A stretch of 64,000 nt of DNA, from contig JARWKL010000004.1 of the NCBI GenBank assembly GCA_029961685.1, forward strand, positions 30,936,645 through 31,000,644, written 5' to 3'. The position numbers and the translations under genes were made by a program. Shown here piece after piece: positions 34,869 to 47,500 of the stretch (positions are counted from its first letter, which is position 1; each line of letters begins with the position of its first letter). This stretch comes from Aristolochia californica. Lineage: Eukaryota; Streptophyta; Magnoliopsida; Piperales; Aristolochiaceae. The notes under the pieces were generated by a model that saw only the letters and a list, made by a program, of their open reading frames with translations, searched no databases and had not been told where the DNA came from.

Positions 34869-35969
34869 AAAGTAATTAATTTTAGAAAAAAATTGGCTTA
34901 CCACAAAATTTTCCTATAATGAACTTTCAGTTAGAAAATTTTTTCAAGGAAACATGTGGCACTAATGGTTCCTTGAGACATATTTTTACTTGAAATACTT
35001 GTCCAACGAATCCTAAAAAATGCACTCTCAAGACCTTATAGTTGTCAAAATTAATTTTTTTAAGAAAAATTGGTCCTTGGAGAAACATTTTTAGTAGAAT
35101 TAATTTTCCAACGTTTCTAAAAAAAATGAGCTAACAAGGTTTTATATTTGCAAAAAGTAATTTGTTTAAGCAAAAATTTCCTTAGCAAAAAAATTTCATG
35201 GTAAGAATTTTCAGCTTGAAATGTTTTTCTAGGAAACATGAGCCACTAAAGGTCATTGCAGACATATTTTTTCATACCTTTCCAATGTTTCCTTAAAAAA
35301 TGCACTAACGAGGCCTGAAGGGTACATTGTTTTAGTAAAAATTATCTTACCACAAAATTTTCCTAGAAAGAATTTTCAACTAGAAAAGGTTGCCAGCAAA
35401 TATGAGGCACTAATGGTCCCTAAAAATGTATTTTTGCTAGAAATACATTTCCAAAGCTTGCTGAAACAAAAAGCACTAACAAGACCTTGCTGAAAATGAA
35501 ACTAATTTGTTTCACCAAAAAATGCCTTAGCACAAAATTTTCAACTAGAGAGTGTTTCTAGGAAATGTGATGCAATATTGGTACCTGGAGACATATTTTA
35601 ACTAGAAGTAGTTTTCCAATGTTACCTAAAAAAAGCACTAACAAAGTCTTATAGTTGTGGAAGTAATTTGTTCTAGAAAACATTTCCTTAAAAAAAAAAT
35701 TTCCTAGAGTTCGAAAAGTGTTTCCAGGAAAAATATGGCACTAATGGTCCCTAGAGACGTATTTTTACTAGAAATACTTTTCTAATATTTCCTTAAAAAA
35801 GGACTAAAACAGACTTATAGTTGTTTAAACTAATTTGGTTTAAAAAATTGCCTTACCAAAAAATTTACCTGAAAGAATTTTCAGCTAGAAAAGTATTGCC
35901 TGCAAATATGAGGCACTAATGGTCCCTGGAAATGTATTTTTAATAGAAATTATTTTCCAAAGTGTTTAA
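34869..35969. repeat. 179-bp satellite array, block 5
   Basis: About six monomers, constant orientation, ending inside a monomer (ttttccaaagtgttt) where the minus-strand copia C LTR begins. Confidence 0.92.
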
Positions 35970-36019
35970 TGTAGGACCCCATAACTGAAATAAGATAAGA
36001 GAGGAAGAAGAAAAAGAGC

Positions 36020-36052
<33 letters not shown>

Positions 36053-36473
36053 TTAGAGAGGAGAGCAGAGAAAAGAGAAACAAAGTTTATGCTAGAGAAA
36101 GATTCTTCACGAGTTGAGAAGTGGAGAGCTTGATTGAACCCTTCAACCAAGACCCCTATTTATACTATTTTTTATTACATATTTAAAGATAAGATAGGAT
36201 CTCTAATATCCCTAATTACATCAATCTTGATTATCCAAATATACATAATTCAAGGGATGATAAAATGATTACATTAATCAAGGAAGATTGCCAAATCTTC
36301 CAACTCATGTGATAAGGATGCCAGCTCGTGTGATGACCCATCATGCCACTTCACGTTATCATGGTGGGTCCCACTTCATTGTCGAATTTTTAACTCATAT
36401 GATAAGGATGTCAACTCGGGTGATGATCGATCATGCCACCAAACGTTATCATGGTGGGTCCCACCTTGTAACA
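35970..36473 (-). repeat. Copia C 3' LTR
   Basis: On the minus strand it begins tgttacaaggtgggacccac and ends ggggtcctaca. It contains two diverged copies of a block ending in ccaccatgataacg (around 36320-36370 and 36400-36465), a TATA box (tataaatag, complement of 36156-36164) and, downstream, a (CT)n leader (GA run 36021-36047 on the plus strand). Confidence 0.85.
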
Positions 36474-37990
36474 CTCCCCCCTCAAGTTGAGGGCAAAAAA
36501 AACATCATAAATGCCCAGCTTGTTGCAGATGGTGGGCAAGATCTTATGAGTAACTGATTTGGTGAGAATTTCTACAACTTGGCCTTATGAGGTGATATGT
36601 TTGAGAGATAATATGCTGGTTTGGAATTTCTCTTGTATGAAATGGCAGTCTACTTCAATGTTATTTATCATGGAAGACCGGATTTGTGGTGATATGTACT
36701 GCTGCCTGATTATTGCAATGTAGATCCATAGGGGTTTCTTTATAGAATCCTAGTTCAATGAGAAAGGATTTGATCCATAGAAGCTCACTAACTGTGTGTG
36801 CCCTGCCTTGTATTCTGCTTCTGCACTAGACCTTGCAACTACATTCTGTTTCTGTACTACTCCTTGCAACTACATTCTGTTTCTGTACTACTCCTTGCAA
36901 CTACATTCTGCTTCTTGCTTCTCCATGTAACCAAGTTCCCTCCAACCATTGTACAATATCCTGAGGTAGATTTTCAATCATCTGAGGATCCGGCCTAGTC
37001 TACATCTGAGAATCCCTTCTATGTTGAAGTGACCATGGTTCTTATAGAGAAGCCCTCTTCCTTGAGCTCCTTTCAAATATTGCAATATTTTTTCTAGGGC
37101 TTGTGAGTGACTAAGTTATGGTGTGTGCATGTATTGACTTACCACACTTATTGCATATTATATATCCGGCCCTATTACACAAAAATAAATGAGTTTCCCC
37201 ACAAGTCTTTGATATTTTCCGATATCCACATCTTCTCCAATGTCTACAGATAATTTTGTATTGGAATACATAGGGGTTTATGCTGGTCTACACCCCATCA
37301 TTCTTGTCTCCTCCAGTAGATCAAGGACATACTTCCTTTGAGATAGTATGTCCAAGATCTTTTGTCTCGAATTCTTCACATATCATTTCATTGGTTTCCT
37401 GAATGCCCTCGAGATCACTACCGATTAAGACAATATGATCAACATATATGGCCAAAATCACTTTGCCTTTAGGTATGTCTTTAAGAAATACGGAGTGATC
37501 TACAGAACATCTATGAAATCCGGCCCGTATGAGTGCTTGGCTAAATTTATCAAACCGTGCACGAGAAGACTGTTTCAGACCATAAAGGGATTTCTTCAAT
37601 CGATATACTAACTCCCCCTCAACCACAAATCAAGGTGGTTGTTGCATATAAATTTCTTCCTTTATACCCCCATTAAGAAAATAATTTTTCACATCAAGCT
37701 AATAGACCAACGAGGAAGAGTTAGCAGCAAGTAATAATAAAATACGTATCGAGTTCATTTTGGCCACCAGAGAGAATGTTTCCTCATAATCGATCCCATA
37801 ACATTGCATGTAGCCTTTAGCAATGAGACTGGCCTGAAGGCAAGCAAGTGACCTATCTGGATTGTGTTTAATAGAAAAACCCACTTATAACTGATAGGTT
37901 TTTTATCTGACGGAAGAGGAACTAGAGCCCATGTCTAATTCTCATAGAGTGCCTACATTTCTTCGTCCATTGTCACCTTCCACCTTGGAT
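36474..37990 (-). pseudogene. Copia C RT and RNase H remnant
   Basis: RT blocks: LIAKGYMQCYGIDYEETFSL near 37730-37830, stops at the LDVKN site, then LKKSLYGLKQSSRARFDKF (about 37540-37600). The catalytic box reads YVDH: the second Asp is His (codon complement at 37435-37437), so RT activity is lost. The C-terminal part of RNase H, near 36500-36750, is recognisable by reading through stops (NNQAA-type and NPVFH-type motifs), with internal sequence missing. Confidence 0.82.
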
Positions 37991-39667
37991 GTTTCAGAAC
38001 CTTCTGATAGGACTTTGGGACTGAGATGGAGGAGATAGATGCAAGAAATTGACGACATGAAAAGAATAAATGATGGTGAGACACAAAATTGGATATGGGG
38101 TGAGAAGTAGAGGGCCTAGTCTAAGTTTTGGGTTCTTTTCTAAAGGCAATGGGTCAAGTATCATATTGTGGTCCAAAAAGAATAGGAAAATGTGGATTTA
38201 TCTCAATGGGATCCTCAAACTCTGCAAGTGTGGACTCAGCCAGTGCTTCTTGGGGTTGAATAGTTTTCGTAGCACATCGTACAACCGGTCGAGGAGAGGT
38301 TGGTACTGAAGAGAGACCTAGAGGAGCATTGTTATAGTATGAAGAGTTCAAAAAACAAAAAGTTACATCTCTGGACACAAGTAATCTTTGGAGAGTGGGA
38401 TTGTAGAAAATACAACCGTTCTGTGTGCGAGAGTATCCAGAAGGTACATTTGACAGATTTTGGATCAAGTTTACTATGTTGAGGGGAGGTAATATGAACA
38501 AAGCATGTACCACCGAAGACTTTCAAGAGAAGCAAAAAAGGATCACCATTTGGAAAAAAATTAAGAGTATGGGGATTTATGATCGAGAATAGAACAGGGT
38601 AGCCTATTTATAAGAAAGAATGCAATAAGTATGGCATGTGGCCGATAAAATTATGGTACTTTCATGGTATACAATAAGTTGCAAGCTACCTCAAGAAGGT
38701 AACGGTTCTTCCGTTCTACTACACCCTTCTGTTGGGGGGTGTGGGCACAAGATTTTTTATGGATAATGCCATTCTCTAGAAAAAAATAGTCAAGATCTTT
38801 GGAAGTATATTATTTGGCATTATTAGACGGAAATACTTTGATTTTCTGACCAAATTGAGTGACAACCATAGCATGAAATGATTTAAATATGGATGGCATT
38901 TCAGATCGTTCTTTAAAAGGAATAGCCATGTGGTACGAGTAAAATCATCAATAAATTTAATAAAGTACTGGACTCGGGAAATATTTGAGACTCTCAAGGG
39001 TCCCCATACATCTATGTGGATCAATGAAAAATGAGCAACACTTTTTAGTTATAGACGAGGTGATTATGTGGTCCTTTGGTGTTTGCTTAGTTGACAAACT
39101 TCACAATTTAAATTTGACCTTTCCTTAAAAGTAGGGAAAAGAAGATGAAGAGATCGTGCGGATGGATGTCCCAATCGATTGTACCATAGACTTGTCTCAG
39201 TTTCCTTGGTTGAGATGGCATTTATTTTAGGCACGTCCAGGTAGTAGAACCCCCCTTATTCATAGTCTCCACCAATTACTTGCTTCATTACAAGATCCTG
39301 AAACACACAAGAAGTGGGTGAGAAGGTAATTGAGCAATTAAAATGTTGTGTTAGCTAACTAAAAAAGAAAATATTGAAGGGAAAGGTTCGAACAAAAAGA
39401 ATATATGTGAGCAGAAGTGATGGTGTAATAGAGGTGGATCCTTTCCCGAGAACTTTAGTTTGGGAGCCGACAGCTATGGTAATAAATTTATTCAAGAGGC
39501 AAGGAGAAACTGAGTGGAGTAGATTTTTGTTACCTATGAGATGCTCCGAGACCCCTGAGTCAATTATCCAGGATGAAGAGGAGGAAGTGGTAGAGAGCAT
39601 ACCTGAAGCGGTGGTGGCAGCAGCAGTTGAGGAGGAACTTGGAGGAGAGAGCATCAGTGTGTTCATT
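37991..39667 (-). pseudogene. Copia C protease and integrase remnant
   Basis: Protease: SSSSSWIIDSGVSEHLIGN within 39355-39666 (DSGA changed to DSGV). Integrase core: IHIDVWGPLRVSNISRVQYF and FIDDFTRTTWLFLLK at 38776-39024 with the first catalytic Asp present. Downstream LLKVFGGTCFVHITSP (38332-38535) and the GYSRTQNG/SRDVTF segment (38154-38513) are in different frames. The zinc finger and DDE region are broken by stops. Identified by side-by-side comparison with copia D. Confidence 0.82.
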
Positions 39668-40603
39668 TTCTAGAATAAGTCATACTCATCATTAGTGAGG
39701 GTTTTCTTTTCTAATGATGGGGTAGAATGGTCTTCCTTTGTATCACTTACTAAAGCATGATTAGCCTTCATCCAATCCTGTAGGCCATGGATTTTAACAC
39801 ATGTATCTATAGTAAGGCCATATTTTCCACAATGGGTGATTTCCCTGCCTTACGGTCTATTCTGACAAAAGCATTCTTTCCACCTCTTCCTCATCCTCCT
39901 CTATAATTTCTTCCACGGCCTCGGCCGCTAACGGTTAATGTTTCCCTATGCCCAGAATACATAGTGGATGATACTTCAATAAGAGAAGGAGAAGAAGAGT
40001 CTAGAATACAAAGTAATGTGGCAAATACACCATCAAAAGTCGGAATAGCAGAGGTGCTAACGAGTTGACTTTTAACAACTTTGAGATGTGGCTTAATGTT
40101 TTCTAGGGAAATGGTAGTGGCTAAGGCTTCCTTCTGCTTGTCTTGGACAGAGACATCGGTGGAGTAGGCTGAGCTAACTTCCATTCTTGAAGAAGGCCTC
40201 TAAAACAAGCCAAATATTCATGGATATTTTCTCCTTGTTTAGTATTAACATTATTTGAAGAATATCATATGGTCTATGTAAGTTTTCAGAGCTAGAGTAC
40301 AACTTAGCACATGTCTCCCAATTTTTTTTGGAGGTATCGAGATGAATAACATTGTTGGAGACAGGTTCTTCCACGTTATTGATGAGCCAACTAATAACCA
40401 AAGTGTCATTTTTTAATCACTTAGCACAAGCAATATCTTCTTCATCAATAGACGGTCCAAGTTTGGTGAGATGACCAAGTAGATCCTTTGTTATAACCAT
40501 TTAACCAATGTTCACCAGCTCAAGAAATTTGATATCCCTCGCAAGGGTATGGTAGTAATCTTGAAAATATCATTCTTGTTACCCATGTATTCTTCAGCCA
40601 TAA
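39668..40603 (-). pseudogene. Copia C gag remnant
   Basis: A likely start at the complement of 40601-40603 (MAEEYMGNKNDIFKITTIPL), a stop and frameshift near 40520-40500, then DLLGHL, VISWLINNVEEPVSNNVIHL and NWETCAKLYSS (40174-40401) and the part matching IKPHLKVVKSQL (39891-40184). The zinc knuckle near 39790-39840 has lost its first cysteine. Matches copia D gag segment by segment. Confidence 0.8.
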
Positions 40604-40625
40604 GAGGCAATTCAAGGATAATAGT

Positions 40626-41040
40626 TGTTGAATTTATGGAAAAGATAATTACTTCATTGACCTCACTAACTTATTATAATCAAAGTACATGAACCTCTAT
40701 TTATAATAGAGGAAGGTAGTAGAGTCCAATTACAATAAAACTACCTTTGTCCTAATTACACCCAAACTCTAACACTTAAAGATAAGTCCTAGAATAATTA
40801 AATAACTCAATATTGATAAAAGACAAACATAACTCAAACTAGAACTCTTCTAGGACGTGACCGTAAGATAAAGATGCATTTGTGAGTCCTTCTTGATCTT
40901 CCAACTTATGTGATAAGGATGCCAGTTCATGGTAATCATGGTGGGTCCTACTTCTTATGGGCTTGGGCCCATCTTGTGGCCTTCCTTGGTCGTGTGGCCC
41001 ATATTATATTACTCTTAGATATATGGGCCTTCCTTGGTCG
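40626..41040 (-). repeat. Family A LTR, minus strand, truncated
   Basis: It starts tgttgaatttatgg (the complement of the LTR end) and runs through the complement of tataaatagagg to ccttccttggtcg, where the last 40 or so bases of the LTR are missing. No primer site adjoins it on the left; copia C leader does (ataatagt). It therefore looks like a separate, rearranged insertion. Confidence 0.75.
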
Positions 41041-44000
41041 TAATTGGGAGAAAGGTTCATGTACTCCGATTACAACAAGTCAATAAAGTTTTTCTCTTTT
41101 CTATAAATTCAACATGGTATTAGAGCAGGTTCTATGAGTTGACTTGGTCAACCCACAGAGATAATGTGATCATTTTCTCTAAACCCCAAACCCTATAGGT
41201 TTGTATATTTTTTTTCAATCCCTTCACCCGTAATTTTCTTTGCGTTTTTCACCTCTATACTGAGATTTTCATATTAAAAGTTATATATTGACAGAAAAAA
41301 TTAGAGTCTAATTTTCAAGGAAAAAATATTTTTTTTCCAATCGGAGTTATTTATAACGAGAGAAATCGATATTTGAATGAGCAAAGGTCAGATTGCGGAA
41401 GAGGTTCAAGTAGCAACAGAAAGCTTCAACTTCCGAGGTATTTTATGTTATCAAGAAAAAGACTTTCTATGGAGATATATATATCAAACGAAATATCTAT
41501 AAGTCTATTCTCTTACATATTCAACCAATTTTCAATCGGATTTATCTACAAAGAGAAATCGATATTTGAAGCAGTGAAGGTCAGATTGAAAAAAAAGTTC
41601 GAGAACAAGACTTCAACTTTTGAGGTCTTTTATGCTGTCAAGAAAAAAACTTTATATGGAGAATTATATATCAAAAAAATATCTGTAAGTCTATTTTCGT
41701 ACCTATTCAACCAATTCTCAATCTAAGATTTTTATAAGGAGATATTGATCTTGGAATAGTCAATGGTCATGATGGAAAAGAAGGAGAAACAATGCTTAGT
41801 TTGGCCAGATGACAGAGACCGAAATCTATCAGATTATTTATCTTCTGATAATTATATTTTACGAAGAGAAGTTATACTTGGATGAAATTTATTTAATTCT
41901 AGTTTCAGAAGGAAAAAAATCTATGTCAATCTTATCTATATTTAAAGATATATTTGCATTGGAAGAATCAAAGGTCATGCTGGTATTCTGTTGTATTGAA
42001 AAATCCGAATTTATACGCTTTGTTTTGCATCACTGTTTAAGTTGCTATATCAGAAAAATATCCCACTTCTCCCTAGTTTAAGGGCTTATTATTACATCTT
42101 TATTTTTTGGGCTTATTGTTGCATCTATGTTATTTGGTTCAAGCTGGGATCATTGCCATTACCTCCCAGCTTGAGGGGGAGAAGTACAACAAGTACAATA
42201 AAGAGGTATTTTATTCCATATGTTGTGGATAAGTTTATGTGACTAAAATATTCAAGAAAGGAAGAGTACAAAAGATGAAGCTTCTGCATCTAAGAAAAAA
42301 TGTTTTTTTCGGATTGTGATTATTTCATGGGTCCTTCTACAAGGTTTATTTATTTGGTTCGTGTTATATGAGTTGGAAGATGATCGTGTTATATTCAGCC
42401 GCTATTATCTCTCTTGGGATGAGACATTATTATTGAACAAGAGGTGGCCTTAATACCTTTTCTCATACCATAATAAATTTAACTCTCAAAATATCATGGT
42501 AGGGATACCATGAGAGTCGATGTCCGGATTGGGACACCTTTATAAAAAAAACACAGTACACCCCCCCCCCCCCCCTCTCTATATAATGGTTTTCATTACT
42601 CCTACAACTTGAGAGTCATTGTCCTGTGGAGGGACACGATGGTGGACACTTCAGAGCAATGCAGATAGACACTACCTATTGAAGATAGAGTGTGCCCTAC
42701 TACATCAAGCATTAAGACTGGAGTATGGAGCAATGCCTAACCGACTAGGAGTGATTTTTACTCTCATTTATATTATGCTAGCAGGGCCTCATGGAAGGAC
42801 GCAATAGCGTGAGGGGGAGTGTTGGAAGATGAAGGCATATTCGAAGATGTGCCATTTTATACAAAATGATTATATACATCATTTGCAGCTAGCAGGGAGT
42901 TCATGATGTTCTCTCACCCCCAGCTTGAGGCACAATAGTTGTAGATGAAATGGGTTTAGTCCCATATGATACGACCCTCTTCCAACACATATAATACGAA
43001 CCAAATAATTAACCTTGTAAAAGGACCCATGAAATAATCCGAAATAAAATTTCTTCTTAGATGCACAAGCTTCATTTGTGCTCCCCCTTTCTTGAATATT
43101 TTGGTCACATAAAACATATCCACAACATATGGAATAAAATACCTTTTTTTTTACTTCTTTTACTTCTCCCCCTCAAGCTGGGAGGTAATGGCAGTGATCC
43201 TAGCTTGAACCAAATATCATATATGTAGAAATAAGCCAAAATAACATAGATGTACTAATAAGCCCTCAAACTAGGGATAAGTGAGATATTTTATGGATAT
43301 AGAAACTCAAAAAGTGAAACAATTGGCTTAACTTAGGATTTTTCATTGCAATAGGATACCAACATGACCAATGAAATTATATCCTTAAATATAAATCAGA
43401 TAGAAATTAAATTTTCTCCTTCTGAAACTAGACTTAAAAACCTTTCAACCAAGTATAACTTCTCTTCATAAAATATAATTATCAAATGATAAATAATCTG
43501 ATTGATTTCGGTCACTGTAACCTGGCCGAACTAAGTATTGCTTCTCCTTTTGCCAGCATGACCATTGACTCTTCCAAGATTAATATCTCCTTATAAAAAA
43601 AAGAGATCGAGAATTGGTTAAATAGGTAACAGAAATAGACTTACATATCTTTCTTTTTATATATAATTATCCATATAAAGTTTCATTCTTGATAGCATAA
43701 AATACCTCAAAATTTGAACCTTTCTACTACAGCTCGAACCCTTTTTTTCCAATCACTGCTTCAAATATCGATTTCTCTTTCTAGATAACTCCAATTCGAA
43801 CAAAATTCATTTTTCCTTTGAAATTAGACTCAAATATATTTCTGTAAATATATATATTTAAATATGAAAAGCTCAATATAGAAGTGACAAACATAAAAAA
43901 CTAACGGGTGTAGGGACAGAAAAAATAAATACGAACCCTAACTGCTAGAGATAATAGATCAGAAAAGGATTTCATTATCTCTGTGGACCAAGTCAACTCA

Positions 44001-44542
44001 TAGAACCTTCTCTGATACCATGTTGAATTTATGGAAAAGATAAATACTTAATTGACTTATTATAATCACCATACATGAACCTCTATTTATAATAGAGGAC
44101 GGTAGTAGAGTCCAATTACAATAAAACTACCTTTGTCCCAATTACACCCAAATTCTAACACTTAAAGATAAGTCTTAGAATAATTAAATAACTCAATATA
44201 GATAGAAGACAACATAACTCAAACTAGAACTCTTCTACGAGGAATTGACCATAAGATAAAGATTCCAACTTGTGGCTATCTTTGTGGGTCCAACTTGATC
44301 TTCTAACCAGCTCGTGGTTATCTTTGTGAGTCCTTCTTGATCTTCCAACCGGCTTGTGGTTATTTTTGTGAGTCCTTCTTCATCTTCCAACTTATGTGAT
44401 AAGGATTCTAGCTCGTGGTAATCATGGTCGGTCCTGTTTCTTATGTGTTTGGGCCCATCTTACAATACTCTTAGATATGTGGGTCTTCCTTGGTCATGTG
44501 GCCCACGTTACAATACTCATAGATATGTGCGCTCTTCCAACA
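41041..44542. mobile_element. Family A inverted duplication (fold-back)
   Basis: Plus arm: the end of an LTR (41041-41114), primer site tggtattagagcagg (41115-41129), interior to about 42930. Minus arm: interior about 42931-44020, complement of the primer site (tctctgatacca, 44009-44020), and an LTR on the minus strand (44021-44542, from tgttgaattt to cttccaaca). The two interiors are homologous in opposite orientation, for example ttttattccatatgttgtgg near 42209 and its complement near 43117. Arms are about 1.1-1.3 kb with roughly 0.55 kb between. No protein motif is seen; the 117-codon frame at 41373 is unrecognised. A run of 15 C lies at 42561-42575. Confidence 0.82.
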
Positions 44543-47500
44543 AAAATCGTCTTACCACAATATTTTTGTGTAAGAATTTTCAACTCGATAAGTGTTTCAG
44601 GGAAACATGAGGCACTAATGGTGCCTGGAGATATATTTTTAATAGAAATATTTTTCAAACTTTTCCAAAAAAATCACTTAGAAGGCCTTATAGTTGTAGA
44701 AAGTAATTTGTTTTAGAAAAAAATGCCTTACCACAAAATTTTCCTGCTAAGAATTTTCTGCTTGAAAAGTGTTACTAAAAAACATGAGGCACTAATGGTC
44801 TCAGGAGACTTATTTTTACTAAAACCACTTTTTCCAATTTTTCTTAAAAAAAAATCACTAACTAGGCTTGCAGTTATAGAAAGTAATTTGTTTCAAAAAA
44901 ATTGCTTACCAAAAAAATATTTTGGTAAGAGTTTTTCAACTAGAAAGGTGTTTCCAAGAACTATGAGACACTAATTATCCTTGGAGATATATTTTTACTG
45001 GAAATACTTTTCAAACATTTCCTTGAAAAAATCACTAACAAGGCCTTATAGTTTTAGACAATAATTTTGTTTCAACAAAAAATGTCGTACAACAAAATCT
45101 TCCTGGTAAGAATTTTCATCTAGAAAAGTATTTCAAGGAAACATGGGGCACTAATGGTTCCTGGAAACATATTTTTACTTGAAATACTTTTCCAACGAAT
45201 CCAAAAAAAATGCACTAAAAAAGCTTTATAGTTAGATAAAGTAATTTTTTTAGCAAAAATTGCCTTACCACAAAATTTTTCGTGTAAAATTATTTGGATA
45301 GAAATGGTTTTCCAAGAATCATGAGGCAGTGTTGGTGCATGGAGACGTCTTTTTACTAGAAATACTTTTACAATGTTTCCTAAAAAATGCACTAACATGG
45401 CCTCATAGTCGCATAAAATAATTTGTTTAAGGAAAAATTGCCTACCACAAAATTTTCAGCTAGAAAAGTGTTTTCTGGAAACATGAGGCTCTAATTGTCT
45501 CTGGAGAGGTATTTTTACTTCAAATATTTTTCCAACGATTCCCAAAAAAATTCACTAACGAGGCCTTTTAGTTGTCAAAAATTAAATTATTTTACCAAAA
45601 ATTAGTCATTGGAGACATGTTTTTAGTAGAATTAATTTTCCAACATTTCCCAAAAAAAAAAAAAGTAACAAGGCCTTATAGTTGTATAATGTATTTCGTT
45701 TCAGCTAAAATTTGCTTACCTCACAAATTTCCCAATATGATTTTTCTGCTAGAAAAGTGTTTCAAGGAAACATGAGACACTAATGGTCCCTAGAGACATA
45801 TTTTTACTTGAAATACTTTCCCAATGAATCCTTAAAAAATACACTAACAAGGCCTTATAGTTCATGAAGGTAATTTGTTTCAACAAAAATTGCCTTACTT
45901 ACAAATATTACGAGTAAAAAGTTTTGGATAGAAAAGTTTTTCCAAGAAACATGAGGCACTATTTGTGCCTGGAAACGAATTTTTACTAGAAATGCTTTTG
46001 TAAAGTTTCTTGAAAACAGGCACTAACATGGCGTTATAGTCACACAAAATAATTCGTTTCAGCAAAACTTCCATAACTTCAAAAATTTCAAGGTTAGAAT
46101 GTTCAGCTAGACAAATGTTTCCTCGAAACATGACGCACTAATTGTCTCAGGAGAGGTATTTTTACTTAAAATACTTTTCAGATGTTTCCAAAAAAAATGC
46201 ACTGACGAGGCACTAATGAGGCCTTTTAGTAGTCAAAATAAATTTTTTTAAGCAAAAATTTCTCCTTAAAAAATATTTTTGCTAGAACTAATTTTCCAAT
46301 GTTTCATGAAAAAATGAGCTATTAAGGCTCTAAAGTTGTAAAAAGTAATTTGTTTCAGCAAAAATTGTTTTACCACAAAAATTTTGTGGTAAAAATTTTT
46401 AGATTGAATTTTTTTTTTCCAGGAAACATGAGGCACTAATAACCAATAGAAACGTTTTTTTTCTATAAATACGTTTCCAATGTTTCCTTCAAAAATTCGC
46501 TAACAAGGCCTTAAGGGTACATTGCTTCATAAAAAACTACCACACCACAAATTTTTCCTAGAAAATATTTTTATCTAGAAAAGTGTTTCCAACAAATATC
46601 AGGCACTAATAGTCCCAAGTGATGTATTTTTACTAGAAATACATTTTCAAAGTTTGCTAAAAATGCACTAACAAGCCCATATACAAGATGAAACTAATTT
46701 GTTTCACCAAAACTTTATGGTAATAAATTTCAACTAGAAAGTGTTTCTAGGAAACATGAGGCACTAAGTATGCCTGGAGATGTATTTTTACTAGAAGTAT
46801 TTTTCCAACTTTTCTTGAAAAAATGCACTGACAAGGCCTTATGGTTGTAGAAAGTAATTTGTTTCAACAAAAATTTCCTTACCAAAATAATTTCCTAGTA
46901 AGAATTTTAAGCTAAAAAAGTGTTTCTAGGAAAGGTGATGCACTATTAGTACCTGGAGAGGTTTTTTTTTACTAGAAGTAGTTTTTCAACGTTTCCTCAA
47001 AAAATGCACTAACAAGGCCTAATAGTTGTAGAAAGTAATTTGTTCTAGAAACAATTTCCTTACCACAAAATTTTCCTAGTAAGAATTTTTAGTTAGAAAA
47101 GTGTTTCATAGAAACATAAGCCACTAATGATCCCTATAGACATATTTTAGTAGAAATATTTTTTTAACATTTCATTAAAAATGACTAAAAAAGACTTATA
47201 GTTGTTTAAACTAATTTGTTTCATAAAAAGTTCCCTCACCAAAAAAATTTCCTAGTAAGAATTTTTATCTAGAAAAGTGTTTCCAGAAAACAAGAGGCAC
47301 TAATGGTCACTAAAGAAGTAATTTTTACTTGAAATATTTTTCCAACATTTCTTGAAGGCATGCACAAACAAGGCCTTATAGTTGTAGAACATAATTTGTT
47401 TGAACAAAAGTTTCCTTACCACAATATATTCCTAGTTAGGATTTTCAGCTAGAAAATTGTGTCCAGGAAACATGAAGCACTAATGGTCTCTGGAGAAGTA

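Larger units (their letters stand above)
35970..40625 (-). mobile_element. Ty1/copia retrotransposon C, decayed, minus strand
   Basis: Read on the minus strand: gag (from about 40603), zinc knuckle, protease, integrase, RT, RNase H remnant, a purine tract (complement of ctcccccctcaagttgag at 36474-36490) and a 504-bp 3' LTR (35970-36473). The protein remnants resemble copia D throughout, but the LTR differs. The 5' LTR is absent: the leader just before gag abuts a family A LTR at 40626 with no primer site. It is interrupted by many stops and frameshifts, clearly older than D. A fragment of the same LTR family is at 3061-3350. Confidence 0.9.

Noticed and set aside
38070..39673. Plus-strand frames of 60-99 codons in 38070-39673
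   Set aside because: They are antisense shadows of the minus-strand copia C integrase and protease remnants.
41373..41726. 117-codon frame in the fold-back
   Set aside because: It contains an internal imperfect duplication (residues around 20-60 and 75-117) and is not kept open in the copy near 52100; probably chance in AT-rich DNA.
35965..44547. A single target duplication around the copia C/family A compound
   Set aside because: Flanks at 35965-35969 (tttaa) and 44543-44547 (aaaat) do not match, and part of a monomer is missing, so more than one event or a deletion is needed.
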